Positions 8,083-16,144 are shown, counted from the stretch's first letter. The stretch: DNA of 24,873 nt from Gammaproteobacteria bacterium (GCA_013288455.1 JABDBU010000010.1:1-24873); one strand, 5' to 3'. The notes: generated from the sequence alone by a model not told the origin. Numbers and translations: made by a program.

Positions 8083-8119
8083 ATTAGAAATTTTGCGCCT
8101 ATACCCATTGTACTTGAAG
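8071..8119. repeat. Module B motif plus half copy of module A at the pckA/murU junction
   Basis: Module B (GAGCCTCTATAAATTAG, from 8071) contains the pckA stop codon. It is followed at 8100-8119 by TATACCCATTGTACTTGAAG, the left flank and first arm of module A, which breaks off at the murU stop (complement of 8121-8123). The AGCCTCTATAAATTAGAAA stretch is nearly shared with 6391-6408. This 38-nt gap between convergent genes consists almost wholly of repeat sequence, with no separate terminator. Confidence 0.7.
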
Positions 8120-8120
8120 T

Positions 8121-8822
8121 TTAACGGGGTAAATAAGCTGCTTTTTTTTCCAAATAATGTTCTAGACGTCGCAGTTCCTCGACAGTCCCCACATTAAACC
8201 AGATACCATTTTGATAATGCTCACCAGTAAGCTTTCTTTCATTGATACTTTTGTGAAATACCTGCACTAAAGGAAACCATCCTTCTGTATGGTTCTGAAA
8301 CAACGTAGGATGACAAATGGCAACGTTTGCAAAGGTGAGCTTCGGTGTCCCTGTTAACGTTAAAAATTGATCAGGTAACAGGTGAAAATCACCTGCTGGA
8401 TGAAAGCTAGGATTATCAATCAACACGAGATGCGCCTTTATATTTTGCGCAGAATCTAGTGTATGAGATACAAGCTTGCTTATAGGGTAATCCGTATAAA
8501 TGTCAGCACTCAACACCATGAAAGGATCATTTCCTAACAAAGGCAATGCTTGAAAAATTCCTCCCCCTGTTTCAAGGGCTGTCGGCTCAAAGGAATACAC
8601 AATGTTAACACCATAACGATGGCCATTTTCTAAGGCTTGCATGATCTGCTTAGCCCGATAAGAAACATTGATCACAACATCTCGAATTCCCGCTGCTGCT
8701 AGTGTCAAAAGTTGATGTCCAATAAAGGGATGACCTGCAACAACAAGCAGTGGTTTTGGTGTTTTATCAGTCAATGGCCGCATGCGTAAACCTCTACCAG
8801 CAGCCAGTATCATCGCTTTCAT
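8121..8822 (-). CDS. murU: N-acetylmuramate alpha-1-phosphate uridylyltransferase
   Basis: It is predicted to join UTP and MurNAc-1-phosphate into UDP-MurNAc, the last step of the peptidoglycan recycling route first described in Pseudomonas. The sugar-nucleotide transferase signature LAAGRGLRMRPLT is at residues 6-18, followed by TPKPLL with the nucleotide-binding lysine at 23. ETGGGI (84-89) and the metal-binding SAD (D107) are present. Length (233 aa) matches MurU. The function is assigned from its pairing with amgK, whose stop overlaps this start (ATGA, 8819-8822). An alternative is another mannose-1-phosphate-guanylyltransferase-like enzyme. AGGGAG lies 8 bases before the ATG. Confidence 0.82.
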   Translation of the reverse strand: MKAMILAAGRGLRMRPLTDKTPKPLLVVAGHPFIGHQLLTLAAAGIRDVVINVSYRAKQIMQALENGHRYGVNIVYSFEPTALETGGGIFQALPLLGNDPFMVLSADIYTDYPISKLVSHTLDSAQNIKAHLVLIDNPSFHPAGDFHLLPDQFLTLTGTPKLTFANVAICHPTLFQNHTEGWFPLVQVFHKSINERKLTGEHYQNGIWFNVGTVEELRRLEHYLEKKAAYLPR

Positions 8823-9829
8823 TCCCGTGCTCCCTCATGCAGTTGATCAAAAACACTGTCCTGTAGTAATCGCTTCAACCCACCAAATTCTGGATATTTT
8901 TCACAGGTTCGTTGTAAGTACCGCACTAAACGACCAATATTTGCCAAATAACGTGGCTTATCATCGCGGTAGTAGAGACGCGAAAAAATCCCTAATACCT
9001 TTAAATGTCGTTGTATACCTAACAAATCAAACCAACGAATAAATTCCTCTTGAGAAAAGCGATGTTCTGGCATCAACATGTGATGAAATGCGAACGCCAA
9101 CCTATTCACTTGCATTTCTGGCCAATCGATATAGGCATCCCGTAATAAAGAAACAGCATCGTAGGTAATGGGTCCGTAGAGAGCATCTTGAAAATCCAAT
9201 ACACCCACTTTCTGGTTTTGTAGTAATAATAGATTGCGCGAATGATAATCACGGTGCACACAAACTCTTGGTTGTTTCAGTGCGGTAGCAATCAATAGTT
9301 GAAAAACCTTTTCAAGCAACACACTCAGTTCGCAGGTTAGGTTCAATTTCAAGTGCTTTACTAAAAACCAGTCAACAAATAGATGCAATTCAGAACGGAT
9401 AAATTTTTCATCAAAGAGTCCTAGTGGTCGATTATTCTCTAGTGTTGGTTTGCAGACTTGAATTTGCGGAAGAACAGCAAGCGCACGAAGATATAAGTCA
9501 TCTGCACTCTCGTTATTCAATAGATTCAAATAAATACCGTCTCCTAAATCACTTAACAAAATAAATCCATTTTCCCGATCATCCGCTAGAATTTCTGGAA
9601 CATGGATACCTTGTTGAGCAAAATTTTTTGCAATGGCAATAAACGCACCGAGATTTTCTTTGTCAGGTGGAGCAAGCATAAGCACGTAGCTCTGTGCAGC
9701 CATCCATACCCGAAAATAACGGCGAAAACTTGCATCATTAACCAATGCTTCTAATCTAAAGCATGTTAAAGCACAAGCCGTCTTTAACCAGTTTTCTGCA
9801 CACAATAACTCATTTTTAGTCGTCGCCAT
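8819..9829 (-). CDS. amgK: N-acetylmuramate/N-acetylglucosamine kinase
   Basis: The predicted kinase phosphorylates MurNAc (and GlcNAc) at the anomeric position for MurU to use. It has the aminoglycoside-phosphotransferase (APH) fold: NDASFRRYFR at residues 31-40, the catalytic loop HRDYHSRN at 192-199 and the metal-binding LDFQDA with D212. Length (336 aa) is typical of AmgK. It is the upstream gene of a two-gene operon with murU. In organisms with this pair, cell-wall recycling bypasses MurA, a feature linked to intrinsic fosfomycin tolerance. The ATG has only a distant AAGG. The 205-nt gap to the divergent dapA holds no obvious strong promoter. Confidence 0.85.
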   Translation of the reverse strand: MATTKNELLCAENWLKTACALTCFRLEALVNDASFRRYFRVWMAAQSYVLMLAPPDKENLGAFIAIAKNFAQQGIHVPEILADDRENGFILLSDLGDGIYLNLLNNESADDLYLRALAVLPQIQVCKPTLENNRPLGLFDEKFIRSELHLFVDWFLVKHLKLNLTCELSVLLEKVFQLLIATALKQPRVCVHRDYHSRNLLLLQNQKVGVLDFQDALYGPITYDAVSLLRDAYIDWPEMQVNRLAFAFHHMLMPEHRFSQEEFIRWFDLLGIQRHLKVLGIFSRLYYRDDKPRYLANIGRLVRYLQRTCEKYPEFGGLKRLLQDSVFDQLHEGARE

Positions 9830-10034
9830 CGCGTAAAACCTTGTTCAGTAAACTAGGTTCTATAAATTCAATCCCGTGTGTGTTATTAGGTTAGGTTTTC
9901 GGGCAGTCGCCATGATACATGAACTTGATTATTTATAAGCATACCCAGTAGTATGGGCATGGCCGTCTTGATGGCCTATATAGCACATCAAACTTAATCA
10001 TAGCTTCTGCGGCGATAAGCGGGTATTGAGACAT

Positions 10035-10934
10035 ATGTTTCACGGCAGTATTGTAGCATTGTTAACGCCTATGCGTGAAAATGGAGACGTTGATTATCCC
10101 TGTCTACGTGAGTTGGTCGATTGGCATGTCGCACAGCATACCGATGCTATTCTTGTCATGGGTACAACAGGAGAGCCGGCTACATTGAGTGTAGACGAAC
10201 GAAACGGCGTTATTAAAACCGTTGTGGAACAAGCCTATGGGCGAGTTTCCATTATTGCTGGTACAGGAACCAATTGCACACAAAGCAGTATTAAGCAAAC
10301 GGAAACTGCCATGGAGATGGGAGTTGATGCTTGCTTGCTAGTAACCCCTTACTATAATTGCCCTACGCAAGAAGGCTTGTATCAGCACTATCGCTTAATC
10401 GCTGAAAAAGTACCGATCCCGCAGATTTTATATAATGTTCCCAAGCGCACAGGAGTTGATTTGTTGCCAGAGACAGTGGCCAGGCTGGCAGGGATTGCCA
10501 ATATCGTTGGAATCAAAGAAGGGCAACCTGGACCTGCCAGGGCTATCATAGCGGCTTGTGGGGCAAGTATTGATGTGTATTCAGGCGATGATAGTACTGC
10601 TTTAGAAATTCTGGGTTCTGGTGGTAAAGGACTTGTTTCAGTACTAGCAAATTTATTACCCAAAACTATGCATGATCTTTACCAAGCTACTCAAGAGCAC
10701 TGTTGGGATGCAGCAGCAGAGATCAATCGACAACTGCAGCCTCTTTACAAAGACCTGTTTATAGAAACTAACCCTATCGCCGTCAAATGGTTAGCTTCTG
10801 AATTTTCTGGAACACGGCCTACTGCTCAAAAATTAATCTTAACGCCTCGTGTTCGATTACCTTTGACGACCTTATCGACAGTAAATCAAACTAAACTGAG
10901 GCCTACATTGGATCTTCTCAAAACTTTTACCTAA
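10035..10934 (+). CDS. dapA: 4-hydroxy-tetrahydrodipicolinate synthase
   Basis: DapA condenses pyruvate with aspartate-semialdehyde, the committed step to diaminopimelate and lysine. With the ATG at 10035 (MFHGSIVALLTPM) the catalytic residues fall at the E. coli numbers: T44/T45 in GTTGE, Y107, Y133 in YNVPKRTG, R138, and the Schiff-base lysine K161 in VGIKEG. A TTG at 10026 would add three residues and is less likely. The 299-residue product is slightly longer than E. coli DapA (292). The ribosome-binding site is weak. The next gene starts at the base after the stop, matching the dapA-bamC order of other gammaproteobacteria. Confidence 0.96.
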   Translation: MFHGSIVALLTPMRENGDVDYPCLRELVDWHVAQHTDAILVMGTTGEPATLSVDERNGVIKTVVEQAYGRVSIIAGTGTNCTQSSIKQTETAMEMGVDACLLVTPYYNCPTQEGLYQHYRLIAEKVPIPQILYNVPKRTGVDLLPETVARLAGIANIVGIKEGQPGPARAIIAACGASIDVYSGDDSTALEILGSGGKGLVSVLANLLPKTMHDLYQATQEHCWDAAAEINRQLQPLYKDLFIETNPIAVKWLASEFSGTRPTAQKLILTPRVRLPLTTLSTVNQTKLRPTLDLLKTFT

Positions 10935-11171
10935 ATGATTGCTATGAAGTTTTCTTTTTTATTATTATTGAGTGTTCTAGCTGGCTTAGTGGCCTGCACC
11001 TCGGTTGATCGCTATGTCAAAACTCGTCAGTCACAATATCTATCCAGTCAGGATTTTGGCCCGCTGAAAGGAACACAAGGTTTTGAAGAGGATCAAACCT
11101 CCTATATTATTCCGACCTTGCGATCGGCTAAACCGACTCATTTACCCGACTTACGCCCGCCAACAATTTAG
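10935..11171 (+). CDS. Short lipoprotein resembling the N-terminal lasso of BamC
   Basis: The 78-residue product has a lipoprotein signal peptide with lipobox LVAC (C21), leaving a mature chain of 58 residues. Mature BamC, part of the outer-membrane beta-barrel assembly machine, begins with an extended lasso that grips BamD and then has two globular domains. Here CTSVDRYVKTRQSQYL, a later SYIIP and LPDLRPP match, in order, the E. coli lasso elements CSSDSRYKRQ...AYL, YAIP and LDIRPP as I recall them. The chain then stops, with no globular domain and no room for one before the tRNA at 11233. The position directly after dapA is the bamC position. An ATG at 10944 is an alternative start. Identity is inferred; no search was run. 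Confidence 0.6.
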   Translation: MIAMKFSFLLLLSVLAGLVACTSVDRYVKTRQSQYLSSQDFGPLKGTQGFEEDQTSYIIPTLRSAKPTHLPDLRPPTI

Positions 11172-11232
11172 CGGAAGACAATTTATAAACGTGCCCTTTA
11201 GCAGCCAAGGAATTTTTGAAAAATTTATCACG

Positions 11233-11323
11233 GGAGAGGTACCAAAGCGGTCATAATGGCGCCGACTCGAAATCGGATGAGGGCGAAAGTCCTACGTGGG
11301 TTCGAATCCCACCCTCTCCGCCA
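11233..11323 (+). tRNA. tRNA-Ser(CGA)
   Basis: The acceptor stem GGAGAGG (11233-11239) pairs perfectly with CCTCTCC (11313-11319), followed by G and an encoded CCA (11320-11323). The anticodon loop CTCGAAA carries CGA, reading the serine codon UCG. A long variable arm (around GAGGGCGAAAGTCCT) identifies a class II tRNA, and GGTTCGAATCC is the T-arm. Total length is 91 nt including CCA. The top anticodon-stem pair looks mismatched, which is tolerable. Confidence 0.95.
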
Positions 11324-11339
11324 AAACTATCCCTTTCTG

Positions 11340-11927
11340 CTATTCCATTACCTTCACGTTAGCTTTCTCCAGTGAAATATACTCAAGCGACACGTAAGTT
11401 TGGCTATACTCCGTTTTTTCACTGTTAAATAACACAATTTCATCAACGCGCATTGGACCAGCATTGAGCTTGAGATCCTCCCGTAGATTTGGCGCATGGT
11501 GATGGACAATGCGACCCAGCGTAAGATGCGGCAGATACGGCTTTGTTTCTGGTGTAAAGCCAAAGTTCGCAGCAACCTCTTCTAAGGCATTTGCCAATTC
11601 AAACAATTCTGAAGTAGGAATAATATCAGCTGCAATGGCACGTGGTGCCGTGGGAGATGGAGAAAAGCGGATATTATGCAATTGCAAAGGAAACGGTGCA
11701 ATCTTCTTCGTTGCTTGATGAGTACACTCGACAAGTGCAGGTATTAGCGCAGGATCAGCAACTCCCAAAAAACGCAATGTAACATGCAAATTTTCTGGAT
11801 ACATCCATCTAATACGATGTCCCCAAGGTTCCTGCCTTAATTCATCGATAAGCTGGGATAAAGCGCAACGCAATTCAGCGTTTAATTCAATAGCAAAAAA
11901 TACACGTAAAGGCTCATGAGTACTCAA
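11340..11927 (-). CDS. thpR: RNA 2',3'-cyclic phosphodiesterase
   Basis: It belongs to the 2H phosphoesterase family (ThpR/LigT), which opens 2',3'-cyclic phosphates on RNA ends and was first known as a 2'-5' RNA ligase. The two defining HxTx motifs are HVTL (residues 48-51) and HLTL (134-137). Length (195 aa) is typical. The start is a TTG (complement of 11925-11927), supported by AAGGA about 7 bases upstream and by the typical onset LRVFFAIEL. No in-frame ATG fits. It is convergent with the tRNA gene, 16 nt away. Its cellular role is poorly defined in most bacteria. Confidence 0.88.
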   Translation of the reverse strand: MSTHEPLRVFFAIELNAELRCALSQLIDELRQEPWGHRIRWMYPENLHVTLRFLGVADPALIPALVECTHQATKKIAPFPLQLHNIRFSPSPTAPRAIAADIIPTSELFELANALEEVAANFGFTPETKPYLPHLTLGRIVHHHAPNLREDLKLNAGPMRVDEIVLFNSEKTEYSQTYVSLEYISLEKANVKVME

Positions 11928-12159
11928 GTCAGCTTCCTTACTAAAGACTACGATGTCAAGACAGTACGATATTTCAATGAAAAAGAACAGAGATTTCTTT
12001 ACTCAAAAACCCCTGAAGCTTCTCCCAAAAAACCTATTCGTACCCAAATAATTACATGCCATTTAGTGTAACTGAAACTATAAACTCAGTTGTGTAAGCC
12101 ATAGATGATCTTCGTGTAGACATAGACCTAAATAAATGGCTTCATTTCTACGATAGTCC

Positions 12160-12188
12160 CTGATAGTTTAAAAATAATGGGGTATAAT
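12160..12188 (+). promoter_or_regulatory. Probable sigma-70 promoter of cydAB
   Basis: A perfect -10 TATAAT (12183-12188) stands 17 bases after CTGATA (12160-12165, four of six matches to the -35 consensus). Transcription would begin near 12195, about 25 bases before the cydA ATG. The rest of the 292-nt gap from thpR holds nothing recognisable except a weak AAATG/CATTT inverted repeat at 12134-12147. I see no clear FNR- or ArcA-type site. Confidence 0.5.
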
Positions 12189-12219
12189 AACTAATTTTGT
12201 TCATTCATTGAACATTGTT

Positions 12220-13599
12220 ATGATCATCGATACGACTCTGCTTTCTCGCATTCAATTTGGGTTTACGATAGGTTTTCATATTTTATTCCCTACTCTTAAT
12301 ATTGGGTTGGCTGTTTTTTTATCCATTATGGAAGCGCTGTGGTTAAAGACATCCAAGACGATCTATTTAACCATCTGTCAATTTTGGACCAAAATATTTG
12401 CTTTGACGTTTGGCATGGGTGTGGTCTCGGGTATTGTGCTAGCCTATGAGCTAGGTACTAATTTTGGCCCCTTTATTCGAGCGGCAGGCGGAGTACTAGG
12501 TGCATTATTTGCGTATGAAGTGTTAAGTGCATTTTTTTTAGAATCCGGCTTTTTAGGAGTGATGTTATTTGGTTGGACCAAAGTAAGTCCTCGATTGCAC
12601 TACACAGCAACTCTACTGGTCATGCTAGGCACTGCTATCTCTGCTTTTTGGATCCTATCTGCTAATTCCTGGATGCAAACACCTGCCGGCTTCCATATTG
12701 AAGCCGGTAAATATGTTGTCGATAATTGGTGGGCCGTGATATTCAATCCATCAGCTATCCCTCGTTTTTTTCATATGATAGTGGCTTCTTATTTAACCAC
12801 GTGTTTTGCTATAGCTGGTGTATCTGCTTGGTATTTATTAAAGCAAAGACATCTTAATGTAGCGAAGCCTTGTTTCTCGTTCGTCCTAGGTGCTGCTATC
12901 ATTCTTGCACCTATACAAATCCTGCTTGGAGACGGTGTTGGGCTCACCATACATAAGTATCAGCCGCTAAAAACAGCAGCGATGGAGGGCAATTGGAAAA
13001 CGCGAAAAGGCGCCCCCCTCATTTTATTTGCTATCCCTGATAGTCAACGAGCAACTAATCATTATGAAATCGGCATTCCAAAGCTAGCCAGTCTTCTTAA
13101 TACTCATCATTGGAATGGAACGTTGGTAGGATTGAACAGTGTGCCTCCTGCAGATAGACCGATTGTAGGATCCACTTTTTGGATGTTTCGTGTGATGCTG
13201 GCCATTGGCTTCCTTTTTTTATTCGTTGCTTTGATCGCTTTGTGGTTGCGAGTACGTGGCCAACTTTATTACTACAAAGGATTTTATCGTTTGTGTATCG
13301 CGGTAGCACCATTAGGATTTTTAGGTACGATTGCCGGTTGGGTAACGGCTGAGTCAGGGCGACAACCTTGGATTGCCTATCATCTGATTCGTACCTCGCA
13401 AGCTGCTTCTTTAGTGCCGTTGCACCAAGTTATCCTATCCTTAATCCTACTACTCATTGTTTATGGCATCGTGTTTAGTTTTTACTTATTTTATCTCTTT
13501 AAGGTTATCAACAAGGGGCCAGCATTGCCGAACAGCGATATGATAACGGATGTGATAGCAGAGACTCCTTTTAAATATATGGCCCCCGAGATTAAATAA
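12220..13599 (+). CDS. cydA: Cytochrome bd-type quinol oxidase subunit I (CIO type)
   Basis: This integral membrane subunit binds the hemes and oxidises quinol at high oxygen affinity. The N-terminal segment SRIQFGFTIGFHILFP carries heme-ligand H20. TFGMGVVSGIVLAYELGTNFGPF holds conserved acidic residues, HMIVASYLT a further histidine, and GRQPW (residues 380-384) is the family hallmark. The short periplasmic Q-loop and the sequence fit the cyanide-insensitive (CioA) subgroup. The ATG at 12220 gives 460 aa; a TTG at 12208 would add four residues. Neither has a clear ribosome-binding site. The stop is directly followed by cydB. Confidence 0.93.
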   Translation: MIIDTTLLSRIQFGFTIGFHILFPTLNIGLAVFLSIMEALWLKTSKTIYLTICQFWTKIFALTFGMGVVSGIVLAYELGTNFGPFIRAAGGVLGALFAYEVLSAFFLESGFLGVMLFGWTKVSPRLHYTATLLVMLGTAISAFWILSANSWMQTPAGFHIEAGKYVVDNWWAVIFNPSAIPRFFHMIVASYLTTCFAIAGVSAWYLLKQRHLNVAKPCFSFVLGAAIILAPIQILLGDGVGLTIHKYQPLKTAAMEGNWKTRKGAPLILFAIPDSQRATNHYEIGIPKLASLLNTHHWNGTLVGLNSVPPADRPIVGSTFWMFRVMLAIGFLFLFVALIALWLRVRGQLYYYKGFYRLCIAVAPLGFLGTIAGWVTAESGRQPWIAYHLIRTSQAASLVPLHQVILSLILLLIVYGIVFSFYLFYLFKVINKGPALPNSDMITDVIAETPFKYMAPEIK

Positions 13600-14592
13600 A
13601 TGCTGTTAATTTTAACTTGGGCAATCATCATTTCTTTCATCATTATGATGTATGTGTTGCTCGATGGCTTTGACTTGGGGATAGGTATTTTATTTCCTTG
13701 GATCCGCAAGAACCAGTATCGAGATATCATGATGAGCAGCGTCATGCCCGTTTGGGATGGAAATGAAACTTGGTTAGTCTTTGGTGCAGCTGCTTTGTAT
13801 GCGGCTTTTCCTATGGCTTATAGCACCTTGTTGCCTACTCTATATATGCCTATTATGATCCTGCTGGTATCACTAATTTTCCGTGGCGTGGCGTTTGAAT
13901 TTCGTTTTAAGGCACAGCATAGCCGCTTTATTTGGGATACTGCCTTTGCTATTGGTTCAATACTAGCCGCCTTTACACAAGGAGTCATTTTAGGAACCTT
14001 TGTCCAAGGATATGGAGACCACTTGCCACTCTCACATTCTGCTTACCAGTGGTTAACACCCTTCAGTGTTTTTACTGGTTTTGCAGTTGTTGGTGGCTAC
14101 GCGTTACTAGGAGCAACCTGGTTAATCGTAAAAACTGAAAGTGATTTACAAAACTTACTCTATCGAGCTGCCAAAATTTTGCTAGGTGTCGTTAGTGTCT
14201 GCTTGGCTGTGGTGAGTATTTGGACCCCATTTGTGGATCCAAGAATTATGCAGCGTTGGTTTTCTTTGCCAAACTTCTTCTACCTGTCACCTTTGCCGCT
14301 TTTGACCATAGTCGTTGTATTGTATAATTTTTACTGTCTATATAAGCAAAAAGAGAAGTCTCCTTTTGTGCTAAGTATGGGACTCTTTGTGCTTGCCTAT
14401 GTTGGATTTTGCATCAGTGTATGGCCCTACATTATTCCACATGTCATACCCGTATGGGAGGCCGCTGCAGCGCCGTCTACTTTAAAATTTACATTATATG
14501 GCACCATAATTTTGTTACCCATCCTATTAGTTTATACGGCTTGCTCGTATCATGTCTTTCGTGGAAAAATAAAAGAAGCTATTCATTACTGA
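13600..14592 (+). CDS. cydB: Cytochrome bd-type quinol oxidase subunit II (CIO type)
   Basis: CydB is the second membrane subunit and stabilises the heme site in CydA. The N-terminal helix and the signature LDGFDLGIG (residues 21-29) are clear, followed by WDGNETWLVFG and FRGVAFEFRFK, all typical of CydB. About eight to nine hydrophobic helices follow, and the 330-residue length is in the short CioB range. The ATG begins at the base after the cydA stop, so the genes are translationally linked. A small third gene follows 14 nt downstream. Confidence 0.94.
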   Translation: MLLILTWAIIISFIIMMYVLLDGFDLGIGILFPWIRKNQYRDIMMSSVMPVWDGNETWLVFGAAALYAAFPMAYSTLLPTLYMPIMILLVSLIFRGVAFEFRFKAQHSRFIWDTAFAIGSILAAFTQGVILGTFVQGYGDHLPLSHSAYQWLTPFSVFTGFAVVGGYALLGATWLIVKTESDLQNLLYRAAKILLGVVSVCLAVVSIWTPFVDPRIMQRWFSLPNFFYLSPLPLLTIVVVLYNFYCLYKQKEKSPFVLSMGLFVLAYVGFCISVWPYIIPHVIPVWEAAAAPSTLKFTLYGTIILLPILLVYTACSYHVFRGKIKEAIHY

Positions 14593-14606
14593 TTTGCAAA
14601 GGTCGC

Positions 14607-14720
14607 ATGAATATGAAGAAGCGAACCCGCCAATGGCTATGGTTTATCGGTTTATATATTGCCAGCGTGGTAACAGTCACTCTAGCATCTACCCTACTGC
14701 GATGCTTCATTCCACATTAG
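14607..14720 (+). CDS. DUF2474-type small membrane protein of the bd oxidase operon
   Basis: This 37-residue protein, MNMKKRTRQWLWFIGLYIAS onward, has a basic N-terminus and a single transmembrane helix at about residues 10-32. Its pattern (basic stretch, then WLWFIGLYIASVV) matches the DUF2474 family, whose genes typically follow cioAB and which are analogous to the CydX/CydH accessory subunits. AAAGG at 14598-14602 lies five bases before the ATG, which decides for 14607 over the second ATG at 14613. The gene overlaps the tail of the convergent orphan gene by 4 nt. Confidence 0.75.
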   Translation: MNMKKRTRQWLWFIGLYIASVVTVTLASTLLRCFIPH

Positions 14721-15886
14721 GCACTTCTATAAACTCGAAGAACCGTATCATTGGGAATGCTGTCAGCACAATCCAACAACGCATCGTCCATCTTTTGTTG
14801 CAATTCTTTAGCTTGTCTGCCGCATGTATTCTCTTCCGTATAGTCAAACAGTGACACACTTTTTCCTCTAAAAAAAACCCGATCTAGTAACCAGCTGATC
14901 CATTGTAAGAGTTTAACAAAAAAACCAATTCCCTCCTTCTTGCGTGACTCATCAAAATCAGACAGCTCACATTCTGATCTATATTTTTCCAACATCAATT
15001 GAATGTTCGTTTTCAGCTCATTCAAAATCTCGTTTTTTCTGGCCTCCTGATTTTGATGATTTTTTCTGATTAAATCAAGAAAACACTGGCGAACAGTAGG
15101 TTTTATCTGTTGTTCAATCAAATCAACGATGTTTGATTTCTCTACATTTTTAGAACATGTATCAATTGCGAGCATAATACTCGCATAGCACATAGCACAA
15201 TAGCATAGATAATTCCTCTGTATTTCTTCTTCAGTGCCATCTTCCTCAGTGCTACCTCTTTCCATTGCTATTTCAGCACTGCCAACGCACTGCTTGTTCA
15301 TAACGTTGTTAATACAATCACAAAAACTGTTATCTATCCCCCATTTTGCAAGATTCGCTCTTTCATCATTAGAGAAATATTCATCAATTTGACAACAAAT
15401 TTTAGTAGTACCCGCATTTAATTCAAAAATATTTCGCAATAAATCTATAACATTCACGATAAGCTCAGCGCGCATCATACAAGCCTGCTCTTCGATGCAA
15501 TTGCTTGTCAGCTCATCTAGCGCCTCTTGAAAAGTAAAAGTGCAGTATAATTTATTTTTTTGTATTGCTTGAAGCCGCTCCAGAAAACTCGATGGTCCTG
15601 ACAACCGTAGACCAAGAAACACGCTGGTATCGTTGCTTGATATTGACCATGTTAATGGCTGCCCGTCACCTGTAGAAGACGTAAATATAAGCCCTTGACT
15701 ACTGTTACAAGTCTCATCTGTAAAACAGCATGTATTGATCTGGACATTGTTAACATCCATAAGTTGCAACACTGTAGGCATACCTTGAAAAGGCCGGAGA
15801 CAGTACTCACGAGATAACGAACACAAGAATGTTAAACAAATCTTTATGTTATCAACAGTCAATAAAAGATCATTCTTCTTTACCAT
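14717..15886 (-). CDS. Cysteine-rich orphan protein, unknown function
   Basis: I do not recognise this 389-residue protein. It contains 22 cysteines (5.7 %), several paired (53-54, 164-165, 189/191, 228/230/233) but in no zinc-finger or ferredoxin spacing I can name. It has no signal peptide. It shows an acidic patch (208-222), helical, possibly coiled-coil segments (about 250-305), a strongly hydrophobic or amphipathic stretch at 319-339 (GIGFFVKLLQWISWLLDRVFF, split motif GIGFFVK then WISWLLDRVFF), and a glutamine/acidic tail. The ATG has AGGGG six bases upstream, good evidence of translation. Such orphans in intracellular gammaproteobacteria are sometimes secreted effectors, but no secretion system is visible here and this is only a possibility. 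Its last codons match repeat module B. Confidence 0.75.
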   Translation of the reverse strand: MVKKNDLLLTVDNIKICLTFLCSLSREYCLRPFQGMPTVLQLMDVNNVQINTCCFTDETCNSSQGLIFTSSTGDGQPLTWSISSNDTSVFLGLRLSGPSSFLERLQAIQKNKLYCTFTFQEALDELTSNCIEEQACMMRAELIVNVIDLLRNIFELNAGTTKICCQIDEYFSNDERANLAKWGIDNSFCDCINNVMNKQCVGSAEIAMERGSTEEDGTEEEIQRNYLCYCAMCYASIMLAIDTCSKNVEKSNIVDLIEQQIKPTVRQCFLDLIRKNHQNQEARKNEILNELKTNIQLMLEKYRSECELSDFDESRKKEGIGFFVKLLQWISWLLDRVFFRGKSVSLFDYTEENTCGRQAKELQQKMDDALLDCADSIPNDTVLRVYRSA

Positions 15887-15963
15887 TACTATCCCCTGCT
15901 GTCATGTTCACTAATCTATACTCAACGTACCCTCCTTGCACATTCAGTAACCAAATTTAACAG

Positions 15964-15993
15964 TAAGCCATATTAAGCCATATTAAGCCATAT
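15964..15993. repeat. Three tandem copies of TAAGCCATAT
   Basis: Three exact head-to-tail copies of the 10-mer TAAGCCATAT occupy 15964-15993. The repeat lies in the 258-nt gap between the divergent orphan gene and def. A 10-bp period equals about one helical turn, so the copies would lie on one face of the DNA. It may be a regulatory cluster or simple slippage. No clear promoter hexamers were found around it. Confidence 0.85.
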
Positions 15994-16144
15994 ATAAAAT
16001 TTTTTCAATGATCTATACAAACATTTTGACCCAAGCCTGTGTACAACATGACTCTACACCTGATAATCTGTAGCAATTAATACGCAATTGACTTAAATAG
16101 GTGAAAATTATCAAAATTGTGTCTACGAGGTTGACAGTAAAAAT

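Noticed and set aside
9940..9976. CATAC/GTATG inverted repeat and ATGGCC direct repeat upstream of dapA as operators
   Set aside because: The arms are too short to stand out in a region of this size.
10026..10034. TTG start for dapA
   Set aside because: The ATG at 10035 places all catalytic residues at the family's usual positions.
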